From contig LR746266.1 in NCBI GenBank assembly GCA_902729315.2, forward strand, positions 2,080,759 through 2,144,758: a stretch of DNA of 64,000 nucleotides. The letters run 5' to 3'. The notes beneath the pieces were generated by a model. It searched no databases. It was not told where the DNA came from and was given only the letters and a program-made list of their open reading frames with translations. This DNA is from Spirodela intermedia (lineage: Eukaryota > Streptophyta > Magnoliopsida > Alismatales > Araceae). The translations under genes were made by a program, and so were the position numbers. The stretch's first letter is position 1. Each line of letters opens with the position of its first letter. This document shows positions 34,795 to 46,700 of this stretch, in pieces.

Positions 34795-36562
34795 TGATAA
34801 CTTTTCATTATCATGAGTTAATAATTAGTAAATAATATAATTTTAGCCTTAACTCATGATAAATAGACTTATATTTGTGTTAAAGTGTGAAAAGTGGTTT
34901 TTAGTTGATTAACATAAATTTTAGGTAATTATGTGATTTTATACAAAATTATATGAGTTTTACAGTCTTACTTTTGAGATAAATGAAGAAAAAGAAATAA
35001 AAATAAAAATATAACAAAACAAGGGGGACCCGTCGGGCCTGCAAGCGGGTTAGAAGCATAGTCAGAGAGGAGCCGCGAGCAGGGGCTCGAGCGACTAGGA
35101 CCGATAGGGGCAAGTGTGCAGCGCTCCCTTTCCATGCCACCGGTGGGCAGTCGGTTGTGAGGCAAGGAGTGGTCATACACACGCTAGAAAGGGACTTACT
35201 TCCAAATGTAATATTAGTATATATTCGCCCGAAACTTTGGCATACAAGCGATGTGGGACTAAACCCGCGTCACATCTTCCCAATAAAAGATTCGATGATT
35301 TTAATACCTAAAATACCCCTTATTTATAATAGAGAGACACATGATGATGTCATTAGATAAGGGCATTAGAGTACTTATGTCAATCTCTCTCATGCAAGCG
35401 GGCAACCGGCGCAGGTTCGAATCCTCCCAAGAGCCAAAACTCATATTTTTTATTTGATTATCGCGACTTTCCTACAGATTGTCGGTGAAGGATTAAGCCA
35501 CTAGAATCACTAGATCGCGTTTGAGTTATTAGCTTGTTCGACCCGACACATGAAAATCTCGTCAACGTGATTCACAGATCATTGTTACTAAAATTACTGA
35601 ACGATTCGCAATAAAAGGACTGCGAATCTATTGAGTAAAGCATCTCTGATTGATCGACAAACAAGTTGTCGTCGGGAAGTGGACGATCTGTCGAGAGACG
35701 AGTCGCCACCTCCTGAGAGCATATCGGATGTGATGAAGAGCCTCCTCTTATTACGCAGACCTGAGGATGAAGCTCCATGACACGCGTCCCACCTTCATCC
35801 AGCTCCTCTCCATTAGGTGATAGCCGCTGGAGAGCTGAAAAGTAGCTATTTTTCCACTCTGCCAGATGACAGCCGCTAGAGACAATTCGACGACCCATTT
35901 CATTGATCTCTAGACTTTGCAAGGAGATCTAGAGATTACCCACGTCATCTTTGTTTAAGGAGAGCCTTCAAGGCCGTGGACACTACACGACGATCCTCCC
36001 GAATGCTCAAGATTCTTGTGCATCGCTGACTCATCGCCGTCGTGACACTGGAACTCTATTTTCCTACTTTCAACTTAATTTCCGCTTTATTTAGTGATAA
36101 TTTGTGTGATTTAAATTTACCAAGATATACTTCATTCAATTACGATTCTTCCGGCTTTTACAAATCTTAATTTGATCAATTAAATCGTCTGTAATCACTT
36201 ACATAAGAATCACCAAGCGAAACTTTATTTTTGCCCGATTCACGTTCGCCGAGCGCTGACGTCATCCTGACATCCGCACCCTTATTTCCTTTTTTCGTGA
36301 ACTTTAAATATATTTCCTTTTCATTTCCTAGTATAAAATTCATAGAAAATAGTATTCTTTGAGGAAAATTCTGAATAATTATCAGATATTATATTATATC
36401 CCTATGATTGCCTTGGAAAATTACCGCTATTTTTGGAACTTTTATTGAGTTATAATTGATATATTTGTTCAGAAATACTTTTAAATATCTGAAAATTCGT
36501 ATTTTCTAATTTTATAAATTTTAAATTTACGTGATTTACTATACAACGACTAAGTCATGTCA
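34795..36562 (+). mobile_element. solo LTR1 with target duplication GCTAT
   Basis: TGATAACTTTTCATTATCAT to GACTAAGTCATGTCA. GCTAT lies on both sides (34790-34794 and 36563-36567), so an entire element inserted here and later shrank to one LTR by LTR-LTR recombination. It has two private insertions relative to other copies: about 110 bp at 35283-35396 (with GATTCGATGATTTTAATACC) and about 35 bp near 35517-35551. Confidence 0.9.
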
Positions 36563-37222
36563 GCTATTGAAGATTTTTGTCTAAATTATTGTGTGGTCAA
36601 CACAACCACTACTTTAGATTAACTTTTGATGCCAATTGTCTAAGAACCCTTGAATGAATTACATGGAGCTTTGATACTTTTAGAATTATATCTTTGATAA
36701 AGATGCCACTAGATTCAAATTTAGAAAGAAGACAATTTCACAACATCATTTCATGAACATGAAGGAGATCACGAATTTCTCATAACAATGTCTGGACTCT
36801 CCAATGATCAGATGATGTTCCATACACTTTTGAATTGTATTTTCTATCACATTGTTCAAAATTTCATGTTAATCTTCTTCAATGACATATTAATTTATAG
36901 CATAGACCTGCACATGCATGAGCAACATTTGATTCAAATCTTCAATGTACTTGAAACTCACCGACTATATGTTAGCGAAAAGAAATACTCATTCCAGCAA
37001 TCACATATCACTTATTTAATATATTTGGTGTCCACAAAATGTGTCATAGTGGACCAAAATAAAGTAAATGCAGCCCTTTAGTCACCTTTGTTTGCAAGCT
37101 TACATGAGCTTGAAGACTTCTTAAGACTTTTTAGATATTATTGACACTATGTCATAGGATATGGCTCCATCATATAACCACTCACACAATAACTCAAATG
37201 GGAAACCTTCAATTATGGTGCT
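36563..37222 (+). pseudogene. ancient gypsy relict: RT core
   Basis: After the solo LTR the RT continues: EDFCLNYCVVNTTTTLD (pattern RFCVDYRALN...), then GLSNDQMMFHTLLN for GLTNAPATFQ..MN, then FMLIFFNDILIYS for FVLVFFDDILIYS, so the first catalytic Asp of the DD pair is now Asn, then HEQHLIQIFNVLETHRLYV and KKYSFQQ. Many stops remain. The relict stops at 37222, where LTR2 copy 3 is inserted. Confidence 0.75.
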
Positions 37223-38502
37223 TGTTAAAGCTAGATTTTTATGTTTTAATTAGTTTTATTATTATTTTTGTGTGTGTTATCTTACAAAATAAATATAAGA
37301 ATATATTGTTAATTTTATAAGTCTTGAAGTTAAAATATTTAACTTAATTTTTTGATTATTAGAAAAATTAAAATTAAAAATATAAAAATATTGTTCTTGT
37401 TGGCAAGTCAGCACTCATTAGTTGACCCAAAGGGGTGTTGTAGTCGAGTGGGTAGACCCAAACCAGGGGAAGCTATGAGTCGAGCTCGAGTGGGGAAGGA
37501 CTCACTTTGTGCATGTGTGCGTCACTCCTCTACCACGTCTCGGTGGCCAACCGATCGTGGAGCAAGGAGTGTCGTACACACGTGTGCATGTGAGGGCAGA
37601 CCCTTTTTTACCTTCTCCTAAGATGATCCTAGGCATTATTTTATTTTGGGAGAAGGGATCTCTACTAAGAGATCGTAACTTTAATTTATATTCAGCTCAA
37701 TTTTTGAAATATTTCTAATGTGGGACTAGAGTTTCTTGTGTGTTTTAGGGTAATTGTTTGGAGTGTTGTGTGATCCAACAATGTTTAGTGAGCCACAACA
37801 TCAAATAAGTTAGATCTTGTGACTAACAAACTACCACGATCTCAGAAGCATTAAGTAATCTATTGGCAGTTCATGAATTTGACACTACTTAGCATGCATG
37901 TGACCATAAATAATGATCCAATGGTGAGCAAAATGCCACGATACCAATGACTTAAGTTTCTGGTCAACATCAATTTGTCATAGGTTGATCCAACATTGCT
38001 CAGTGTGCCATATGACTAAGCACATCTGATCCAGCAGCTTGTGAAGCACCACGATATCGAGAACTTAAGTTCTCCCACGTATCACCATTAAAGACAGATA
38101 ATACTTGATTATTATTCAGTAAAATAGATATTATCAATTATCTTTAAAATTTCGATGACAATCACGAATAGGACAATCTATTCTTTCCTCCTTTTGCATG
38201 ATCAATGCCCTTGGTAATCGGTATGTTCATTCCTTCTTCCCTTGATTGCACTCAAGAACTTCAATAAGTGGTCAACTCTTTTCTTCCCCCCCAAATGATA
38301 GTGATAATGTGGTTGACCTTTCTTTTTGACAGGTCTCTCCAACAAGAGGTGCAGCATTTTTGGATGATATTTTTGTGACTTCTAGCATGGTGTGGTATGT
38401 CTAGACGAAATTAAGCCACCACATCGGTGTCTCTCGTTGCCCAGGAGGTAGACTAAACTAGGACAACAATTTCTTTCTTACTTTTGTCATTATTTCTATG
38501 CT

Positions 38503-40136
38503 GACATGACTTAGTCATTGTATATTAAATCACGCAAATATTAAATTTTTAAAACTAGAAAATACAAATTTTTAGATATTTAGAAGTATTTATGAACAAA
38601 TATATCAATTATAATTCAATAAAACTTCTAAAAATAGTCGTAATTTTCCAAGTCAATCACAAGGATGTAATATAATATCTAGTAATTATTCAGAATTTTT
38701 CTCAAAGAATACTATTTTATATAAATTTTATACTAAGAAATGAAAAAGAAATATATTTAAAATTCACAAAAAAGGGAAATAAGGGTGCGGACGTCAGGAT
38801 GACGTCAGCGCCCGACAAACGCGAATCGGGCAGAAATAGAGTTCCACCTGATGATTCTTACGTAAGTGATTACAGACGATTTAATTGATCAAATTAAGAT
38901 CTCTAAAAGCCGAAAGAATTGTAAGTGAACGAAGTATATTTTGGTAAATTAAAATCACACAAATTATCACTAAATGAAGCGTAAAGTAAGGTGAAAGTAG
39001 GAAAATAGAGTTCCAGTGTCGCGGTGACGATGTGTCGGCGATGCACAGGAATCTTGAGCATTTGGGAGGAAAGTCGTGCAGTGTCCACGGCTTCGAAGGC
39101 TCTCCTTGAACAAGGATGATGTGGCCAATCTCTAGATCTCCTTGCAAAGTCTAGAGATCAATGAAATGGGTCGCCGAGTCATCTCTGACGGCTGTCACCC
39201 AGTAGAGCAAAAAAACGACGACTTTGCGGCTCTCCACGACTGTCACTCGATGGAGAGGAGCTGGATGGAGGTGGGGCGCGTGTCAAGGAGCTTCATCCTC
39301 AGGTCCGTGCAGCAAGAGGAGGCTCTTCATCGCATCTGGTACGCTCTCAGGAGGTGGCGACTCATCTCCCGGCAGATCGTCCTCTTCCTGACAACGGCTT
39401 GTTCGTCGATCAATCGGAGATAATTTACTCGATGGATTCATGATCCTTTTATCGTGAATCCTTCAGCAATTTGAGTAACAATGCTCCGCGAATCGCGTTG
39501 ACGAGATTTTCGCCGATGATCCAGCGATTCTAGTTGCTTAATCCTTCATCAGCGATCTGCAGGAAAGTCGTGATAATCAGATAAAAAATATGAATTTTTG
39601 CTCTATGAGGATTTGAACCCGCGCCAGTTGCCCCGCCCTTTCTAGGGAAGGTGACGCAAGTTTAGTCCCACATTGGTTGTGTGCTGAATTTTTGGGTGGA
39701 TATGTAGTAATGTTAAAACTTGAAAGCAAGTCCCTTTCTCGTGCGTGTACGGCCACTCCTTGCCCCACAGCCGGCTGGCCACCGGTGATGTGGAAGGGGA
39801 GTGGTGCACACGTGCCCCTATCGGTCATTGCCGCTCGAGCCCTCGCTCGCGGCTACTTCCCGACTACGCTTCCAACCCGCTCGCGGGCCCAGCTGGCCGG
39901 CAGTTCCCCCCATTTTGCTATTTTTATTTTAATTTCTTTTCCTTGATTTATCTCAAAAGTAAGATCGTAAAAATTATATAAAATCATATAAAATCACATA
40001 ATTACCAAAAAATTCACATTAATGAACTGAAAACCACTTTTCACACTTTAACACAAATATAAGTCTATTTATCACGAGTTAAGGCTAAAACTATATTATT
40101 TACTAATTATTAACTCATGATAATGAAGACTTATCA
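38503..40136 (-). mobile_element. solo LTR1 with target duplication TATGC, nested in LTR2
   Basis: On minus TGATAAGTCTTCATTATCAT to GACTAAGTCATGTCA, 1634 bp. TATGC occurs at 38498-38502 and 40137-40141. The insertion splits LTR2 copy 3 and so is younger than it. Confidence 0.9.
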
Positions 40137-40534
40137 TATGCTTTCAGGATTTATTTATATTTTACAGTAAGTTCTTTTTGTTTGATATATGTTTTAATTA
40201 AAATGAGTAGAACTAATTCAAAACTTGATAAATGATCTTTGTTCTTCTTCTGAATTTCTAAAACTCATTTGAGATGAAGCTAAGATCAGTTTTAACTTAT
40301 TTTTTATTAATTTTTATATTTGAATCTCAACATATTCGTGTTCTCGGTGTTTTGCAAATTACAAGTATCTTTCTATTTTCAAACGTAAAATTAATAAGAT
40401 TAAAGATTGATTAATGAGTGTTGAATCATTAAAATAAGATCGAAAAATTTACAACTGACCTCATATTATACATGTGAATTCTCGAGTACACATTTATCTA
40501 AGAATCATGGTCACTATGAAAATGGCTTGATCGT

Positions 40535-40860
40535 GTTTCTCTCTTTCTTAATTATCATCTTATTTTTCTCTCTCCCTATCTTGTGAGACATATTTTTCTC
40601 TCTCCATCTCACTTTCTCTCTCTCCCTCTCTCTCTTCATCAATCTCCCTCTCTTTCTCTCCATTGATTGATCTCCCTCTCTCTCTCTCTTTTATATTACA
40701 TTTTTCTCTCTATCTTATGTGAGATTTATCTCCTTTTCTCTCTCTTTTGCAAGAGATCTCTTCTCTATTTTTTGTGAGAGCTTGCTTTTCTCTCTCTTTT
40801 TTCTTCTTTCCTTTTTCTATTTCCTTTCTTTTATTTCTCCTACCTCACTCTTTTCTTTTC
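40535..40860 (+). repeat. CT-rich polypyrimidine tract of LTR2 copy 3
   Basis: Runs of TCTCTC with interspersed TGTGAGA-type breaks over about 325 bp. Equivalent to the tracts in the other two LTR2 copies. Confidence 0.8.
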
Positions 40861-41048
40861 TTATTTCTGTTAAATTGTGATAAAATATTAAAATCATTCT
40901 ATATATAAAGTAAATAAATTTTCACAATAGATTAATTAATCTCCTTATATTCTACCTAAGACTTACATTTATACTAATAGTTTATTAAATCTTAGATACA
41001 AATATTATTAAACAATGAGTATTCAAATGCAATGACAAGTGCACATCA

Positions 41049-42640
41049 GTGCTAAAACTACTATAGCCTTTCAACAACTCATGATGGCCATGTCAATGAC
41101 TCTAGAGTTGCCTGCTCTCAATTTCTCTATAACTTTTGAATTAAAAGCCAATGCTATCAGTTGAGGAGTTGTAGTCTTTATGTAATAACATAGACCAGTT
41201 GTGTTCTTTAGTTAGACCTTATCCTTGGTGAGTTAGCTGAAGACAATTTAGGAATTGGAGCTTTTTGATGATTGTCCTTGCCACACTCAAGTAGAAGTAT
41301 TGTCTTATTGAAAGAAGATTTCTTATCTTTTCTGATCAAGAGAGTTTCAAATTTATCTTGGAACACCACTAGGTTTTGCCTAATTATTAAAAATGGTTGT
41401 AAAACATTATTAGTTTCAACTTAAAATAAGATACTAAGTAGAAATAGATAACAAGACTGCAGATACATTATCCAAGATATCAAATCAAGTTGCTATGCAC
41501 ATCCTAAAATTATCTCATCCTAAAACACTATATTTAGACTTCATAGACTAGGATAATCTAGCTAGTTGTCAATTGGTGGCTATTATAGAAAGGCTTCTCT
41601 CCATCCCTAGAAGTGGCCTAAATACTAACTTCAATAAAGTCACTTATATCATTGTGGAAGGCTAGTGCTATCAAAGGACTCCGCTATCATATCTAAAATC
41701 TTGTAAGAATTCCACAATTCAATACTCAGGGGATACTCTAAACTTTTATGGACATACAAAAGAATAAGTTCAAATGTGTGATGGATGAGTATGAAAAAAT
41801 ATGTCAAAAGATATAAAGTGACATTATCCATTTATCAGAAAGATAAGCTAGAATCTATTTGGTTATGTAGTCTTCTTCAGCCTTGACCATATAACAAGCC
41901 AATGCATATCACCCACAGATAGATGGTCAAATAGAGAGAATGAATCTAATGTTCATGTTGTCTCCACTGCTTCACTGGTAGCATTAATTCTATTGGCTAC
42001 CCTAGGCAATGGTTCTATTGGCTAGCTTGGATGAAGTTCTAGTATAATATAAAATTTCACTATCTACAAGTATCACACCCTTTAATGTTATCCACAAAAG
42101 AAATCCCTTTGTCACCATAAGATATGGCATCTAGTTGGCACAACTGAATGGGGTTTATTGTTTGCTGTAAAAATGATATTCCACGCTAAGACAACTCAAA
42201 AGCTATCTAGCACATGTTCAAACGAGAATGAAGCAATCTGCTGATAAGAAATGGTGCAATATCAACTTCATTGTGAGTGACTTTGTGTATGTTTGATTAC
42301 ATCACTATCAGCTGAAGTCTATTGCCTCTAATTCATATGTGAAATTAGGTCCTCACTTCTTTGGCCCCTTTAAGATTATAGAGTGCATTGCCGGTTACAT
42401 ATCAATTATCTCTTCCTCCAAATTCATGTATTCACTGAATATTTCATGTGCCACATCTAGAGTAGTTTATAGGATCTTCTATGATTCCCACTGGACCACA
42501 TGAAAGGCCACACGGCTTCAAAGTTTTGAACAAATGACTGAACCTTCAAGAATAAGAGAGTAGGTGGAAATCAGCCCAAGGTATCCAATAATAATTTTCA
42601 GAATTTTCCCTTACAAACAAGGTGAAAATCAAGGGTGGAA
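41049..42640 (+). pseudogene. ancient gypsy relict: RNase H and integrase
   Basis: RNase H start is readable as LELPALNFSITFELKANA followed by RPVVFF (pattern LPDFS.PF.IECDAS...GRPLAFFS). Later there is DNKTADTLSK for DN..ADALSR. Toward the end, fragments in the order expected for integrase and its C-terminal tail appear with a stop roughly every 20-40 codons. A gypsy polypurine-like AAGGGTGGAAAG occurs at 42629-42640, before the LTR remnant. Confidence 0.6.
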
Positions 42641-42920
42641 AGTATTAATCAGCACAGCAATCATTGACGATTATAAACCACATCGAATGTGAGAACAGAT
42701 GAAATGAGATAAGGTAAACGTGCGCACAGAAATTTCGGCCTCATTATTAAAAGGAGGCTAACTTGGTAAGAAAGTAAGTAGCTTTTAGATTGTTTTCAAG
42801 AAAGGATAGGAGATTAAGCATCTTGTATGTTATTCTGGTGGTTCTTATCCTTGGGAGTATCAATAACCTCGTTGATCTAACCATCCTTTCCTAGTGTAAC
42901 ATCCGCCTACCACCAATAGA
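42641..42920 (+). mobile_element. 3' LTR remnant of the ancient gypsy element
   Basis: Follows the purine run AAGGGTGGAAAG. Shares GTAAGTAGCTTTTAGA, GGAGATTAAGCATCTTG, TTGTATGTTATTCT, GGAGTATCA and CTAACCATCC with 12640-12956. After about 42905 the base composition changes sharply to GC-rich, which marks the end of the repeat domain. Confidence 0.5.
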
Positions 42921-43670
42921 ATCGAGGGGATCATTGCCCTCATCCCGCACATCAGCCCAGCTGCGGGGCGCCGCCCTCCCCCGCCATCTTCTTCCCGGGC
43001 TTCCTCTCTGGGGACCACGACGCGGATGATTTTGCGGGACCACCGGGTCTGCACGGCCATTTTTAGTTAACGAAATGGCGGCGTTGACGTTCGGCAGGGG
43101 ATCCACGTCGCAATGGAAAAGGGCTGGGCTTCGCCGCTGCATGTGAGGGAGAGAGAGGGTCAGCGTCGTTTCCGGCATTCACTGCGGTCCGATTTTGCGG
43201 CGGCACTTGTCGTTGTTTATAATTACTCCGCGGTGACGGAGAACGAGGGGAAGGCAGTGGCCCGGACGAAGAGTTAAAGTGGAAACGTGGGAGCGCCCCC
43301 CCTCTCCCCCCAGATCTCGTCTTTGAGTGGACACCGTGGGGCACTGTGCGGGTTCCTCCAAGGAAGGGCCTTTTGGAATGCATGCATTTCCATGGACAAT
43401 CATTCATTCGCTGGTCCATGAACGACCGTGGAAACTGCCAGTGCGCCAGAGGGAGTGTGCCCTAGCAAATGCAGCGCGACAGAGCCTGATCCTCCGCGCT
43501 GTCCCAGTTCTCGTCCTCATCTGAGCGCGACTCCTTTCCGTCATCAGGTGGGGGGACGGAGGATGGCGGAGGGATGGGAGAATCCGGCGGCGAAGGTTGA
43601 TTAGATTAGCGAAGGGGGGGAGGGTCTGAGGGCGAGGTCCGGGAGGAGAAAGGTGGTGGATGATGAACGG
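42921..43670 (+). promoter_or_regulatory. GC-rich upstream region of the MEB-like gene
   Basis: About 750 bp of GC-rich DNA with several long open frames on minus that have no family signature. It lies directly before the proposed first coding exon and is read as promoter plus 5' untranslated region. A TTTATAATTACTCC near 43215 is a weak TATA-like candidate. No transcript evidence. Confidence 0.4.
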
Positions 43671-43752
43671 ATGATCGAAGGAAGCAGAGGGGATGATGAT
43701 GTTGTTGTCATTAGCGGGCAAGCGAGGAGCGTCTCCCTTGACCAGGAACAAG
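43671..43752 (+). CDS. MEB-like gene, proposed exon 1
   Basis: ATG at 43671 starts MIEGSRGDDDVVVISGQARS; the exon ends CAA G before GTATAA (phase 1). The phase joins correctly to exon 2. Chosen from position, phase and the acidic DDDVVV start; it has no motif that proves it. Confidence 0.4.
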
Positions 43753-46700
43753 GTATAATAACAAGGTGGAAGCATGTGTCTGCGTCTCTTCCCCCCTACA
43801 TTTCTGTCCATGCCTTGTCGCCTTTGGGATTTCTAGTTTGACATCATTTCTCGTTGTTTTAAATATATTTTGTGGGAGCTATAACAAAGCGGAGCGTTTT
43901 CAAGTTTGAATTGATCAGATTGCTCTTCCACTCATTATAGACGTGGTTTTCGATGTCCTTCCCTTCATCTACGTCGTTCTTCTTACAATCGTACCCATTT
44001 CACAATGAACAAGAAAAGCACCACGATCATCTTACATGCGGATAGGAACCCAGTTTTTCTGAAAATTGTGTAGGCATGTGCATTCAATTTCAATCATGAA
44101 ACATCTCTTCTTTTCAGATTAAGATAGAAAGTTATAATCGTTATATCATTTGCAAAATAGTCATTTCCACTAGCTCGTCTAAATGTTACGAAGTAGCTGG
44201 TGCTGTGTCATCTCATTTATTCGAAAAAGGCTCTTATTTTTGCATATTATCCATGAATCATGGTTGCTGTGTTTATGACTTTTCTCCCCGTATCTTCTAC
44301 CACTAATGTAAGCAGAGGAGGACTTGACGTGTGAAGACAGATTGACTGAAGTTGCCTCTAAGCAATTTTGTTACAAGACATATGAAGATAACAAGAAGAC
44401 TTGTTGGATTATGCATCCCAAATCAATTAATTACTATTCTGAGAGTTTTCTTTTGTTCCTTCTTCCAGAGAATCATCATCTTCAGGGACTAGAGTCTTGT
44501 GTAGGACGATTACTTGTATGGATATCCTGCTAAGCATTTCACATGGGGAGATTTAATCTTACTCTCAGTTCTGCAATGCTCAATACTGAACTGAGATGAT
44601 CTGAATTATTTCGGCGGAAAGAATGTGAAGAAATCAAGCACTTAATAGATCTTCTGGGCATGCATTACATTTTCTGGTCTTACACTTCCTTTCTATATAA
44701 GATGAATGAGGTCTGATCCTATGTATGCTAAAGTTTATTCTTAGTGCTGTTTGTATTCGAAAGAATACTAATAGGTGAGGAGAAAAAGGAATTGATAGAA
44801 GGTAATTCCTGTGCATTGAAGTGCTGGGGCCTACCATCACTTCTTTCTGTTAGCTGCATGGTAAGAAGGCAATTCGATTGAGATTCTGGAAAAGAGGAAT
44901 ATCCAGCTCGCAAATAATTTCGTTTGGAGATTTCATGACAATTTCTTATTGGAATTCTGAACATAAGCCATTAATGGTTCCATTAAACGGTATTTCTTCG
45001 AAATCAGAGTGTAAACATATTTCAATTCGTTATTCTCTTGTGGATGTTCCTTTTACTTTGTTCGACCTGTCTTCTGTCTTACGAGGGTGGCTGCAAAGTG
45101 GAAAGGCAATTATCATGATAATCCTGATTTCATGATATGAAGAAAATAAAATCTTATGATATGTTTACCTGTGCCAACGATCTTTGTATATTTAAAGCTA
45201 TTTCATTAAGAGAGTGAAAAGTTCCTCCACGTAGTGACCACTTAGCGGTTGATATCTCATTATTTAGATTATACTCCTTGAACTCTCAATCCTTTCATTA
45301 TTTATATTATATTCTTTGAACTCTCAGTCCTTTATTCAACCATCTTTGGTCGACCTTCAATCTATGAATGTGCCTATTGGGTTTAAGATTACAAATTTCT
45401 TTTTCCTATACTTGATAGTTTTGGAGGATAACACCGTTCTACTAAGTCATCATCATAGGGTTTTGCTTTCTATTTTTGTAGTTGAATATTTAGGTTTTGA
45501 ATCTATTAGGTGTTGCACACCCCTTTTGACCTGTTGAATGAATAGTGCTGATATAAGTTCTACTCTAAATCGCATAAACTAACTCCAAGGAAAGATTTAT
45601 GCCGAAAGTTTAAATTCTATGCCAGTCGTGAAAGCTGCTAAATTATATATTTGAAAGACAAATTTTTTATTCCAGAAATTGTTTTCTCAAGGCTTTTGAA
45701 TTGGAATAGGTTGAGAAGTTGATCACACATGTTTTAGAATATCTGTCGTTTGCAGTCTACTTTATGCTCCTGTCCACATACACAGACGTGTCATATTCAT
45801 GAATATAGATACACACACATGCCCACCTTTAAAGATTACGAATTTATACATATACATGCATATATATACTTTGCCTGCTGAAATTAAAGTTTGGCAGTGT
45901 TTCTTGTGTTCCTTCTAAATTAAGCATACTTTGTGATACTGTTTGTGCATTCGATTAGAATGTGCTCTTAAATGAGATTTTTAGCAGTCAGTATTCAGCC
46001 TCTGTATAAATCGGCAGATTATAGTCATTCTGGATTTATGGATTTGGGCATGGTGGAGATTGTAATTTTTTCTCATAATGTAGGCATCAAAGTCTTAGAA
46101 GAGACCAACAGAACCAGATTAGAGAAGGTTGAATTGCCTTTTGTTAAGGGAAGCTCGCAAAACTGGGAGCAGACTTTATAGCAGAAAAATATGACACATT
46201 CCCTGTCATGGAGAACAATCATAATCATGAAAATATGAAAGTGGAAAGCCAGGAAACGTCCTCACCTGAAGAAGAAACAGACACTGGAATGGAGGGGAGG
46301 ATTGACAAACTTAAACAGGTTGCAGTGATAGATGAGGGTGAAGTTGTTGTGAATGTGAATCTGGAGAGAATTCTGGAGGAGCAAGAAACACATGATTTGT
46401 ACTGTCCCAATTGTCACTCGTGCATTACTAAAAGGGTAATTTTACGTAAAAGGAAGCGGACAACTGGAGAAGATACTTCTGATGCAAAGTGTGTTAAAAC
46501 GGGGCCGGCTCAACTTGATTGCATTTTAAGCACTTCTGTTATTGAAAACAAAGATGAAGGTCACAACTCAGAACCTGAAGTGTTTAGGTGCTTATCATGC
46601 TTCAGTTACTTTATTCCAATAGGTATGGCGTACACTTAAGAAAGTGAATTTTCTATGATCATGAACTGTTTTCAGGTTGCTTCTAAATTGTTGATCAAAG

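Larger units (their letters stand above)
37223..41048 (+). mobile_element. LTR2 copy 3: solo LTR with target duplication GTGCT, itself interrupted
   Basis: TGTTAAAGCTAGATTTTTAT to GACAAGTGCACATCA, flanked by GTGCT on both sides (37218-37222 and 41049-41053). Minus the LTR1 copy nested in it, the LTR is about 2.19 kb. It includes GGTGGCCAACCGATCGTGG, TAATGTGGGACTAGAG and a CT-rich tract at 40535-40860. This copy defines the LTR2 ends and shows it landed in the gypsy relict between RT and RNase H. Confidence 0.85.

Noticed and set aside
43404-43811. 135-codon open frame on minus over the first exon of the MEB-like gene
   Set aside because: Composition is that of the antisense of GC-rich DNA, with no domain; it overlaps the proposed promoter and exon 1.
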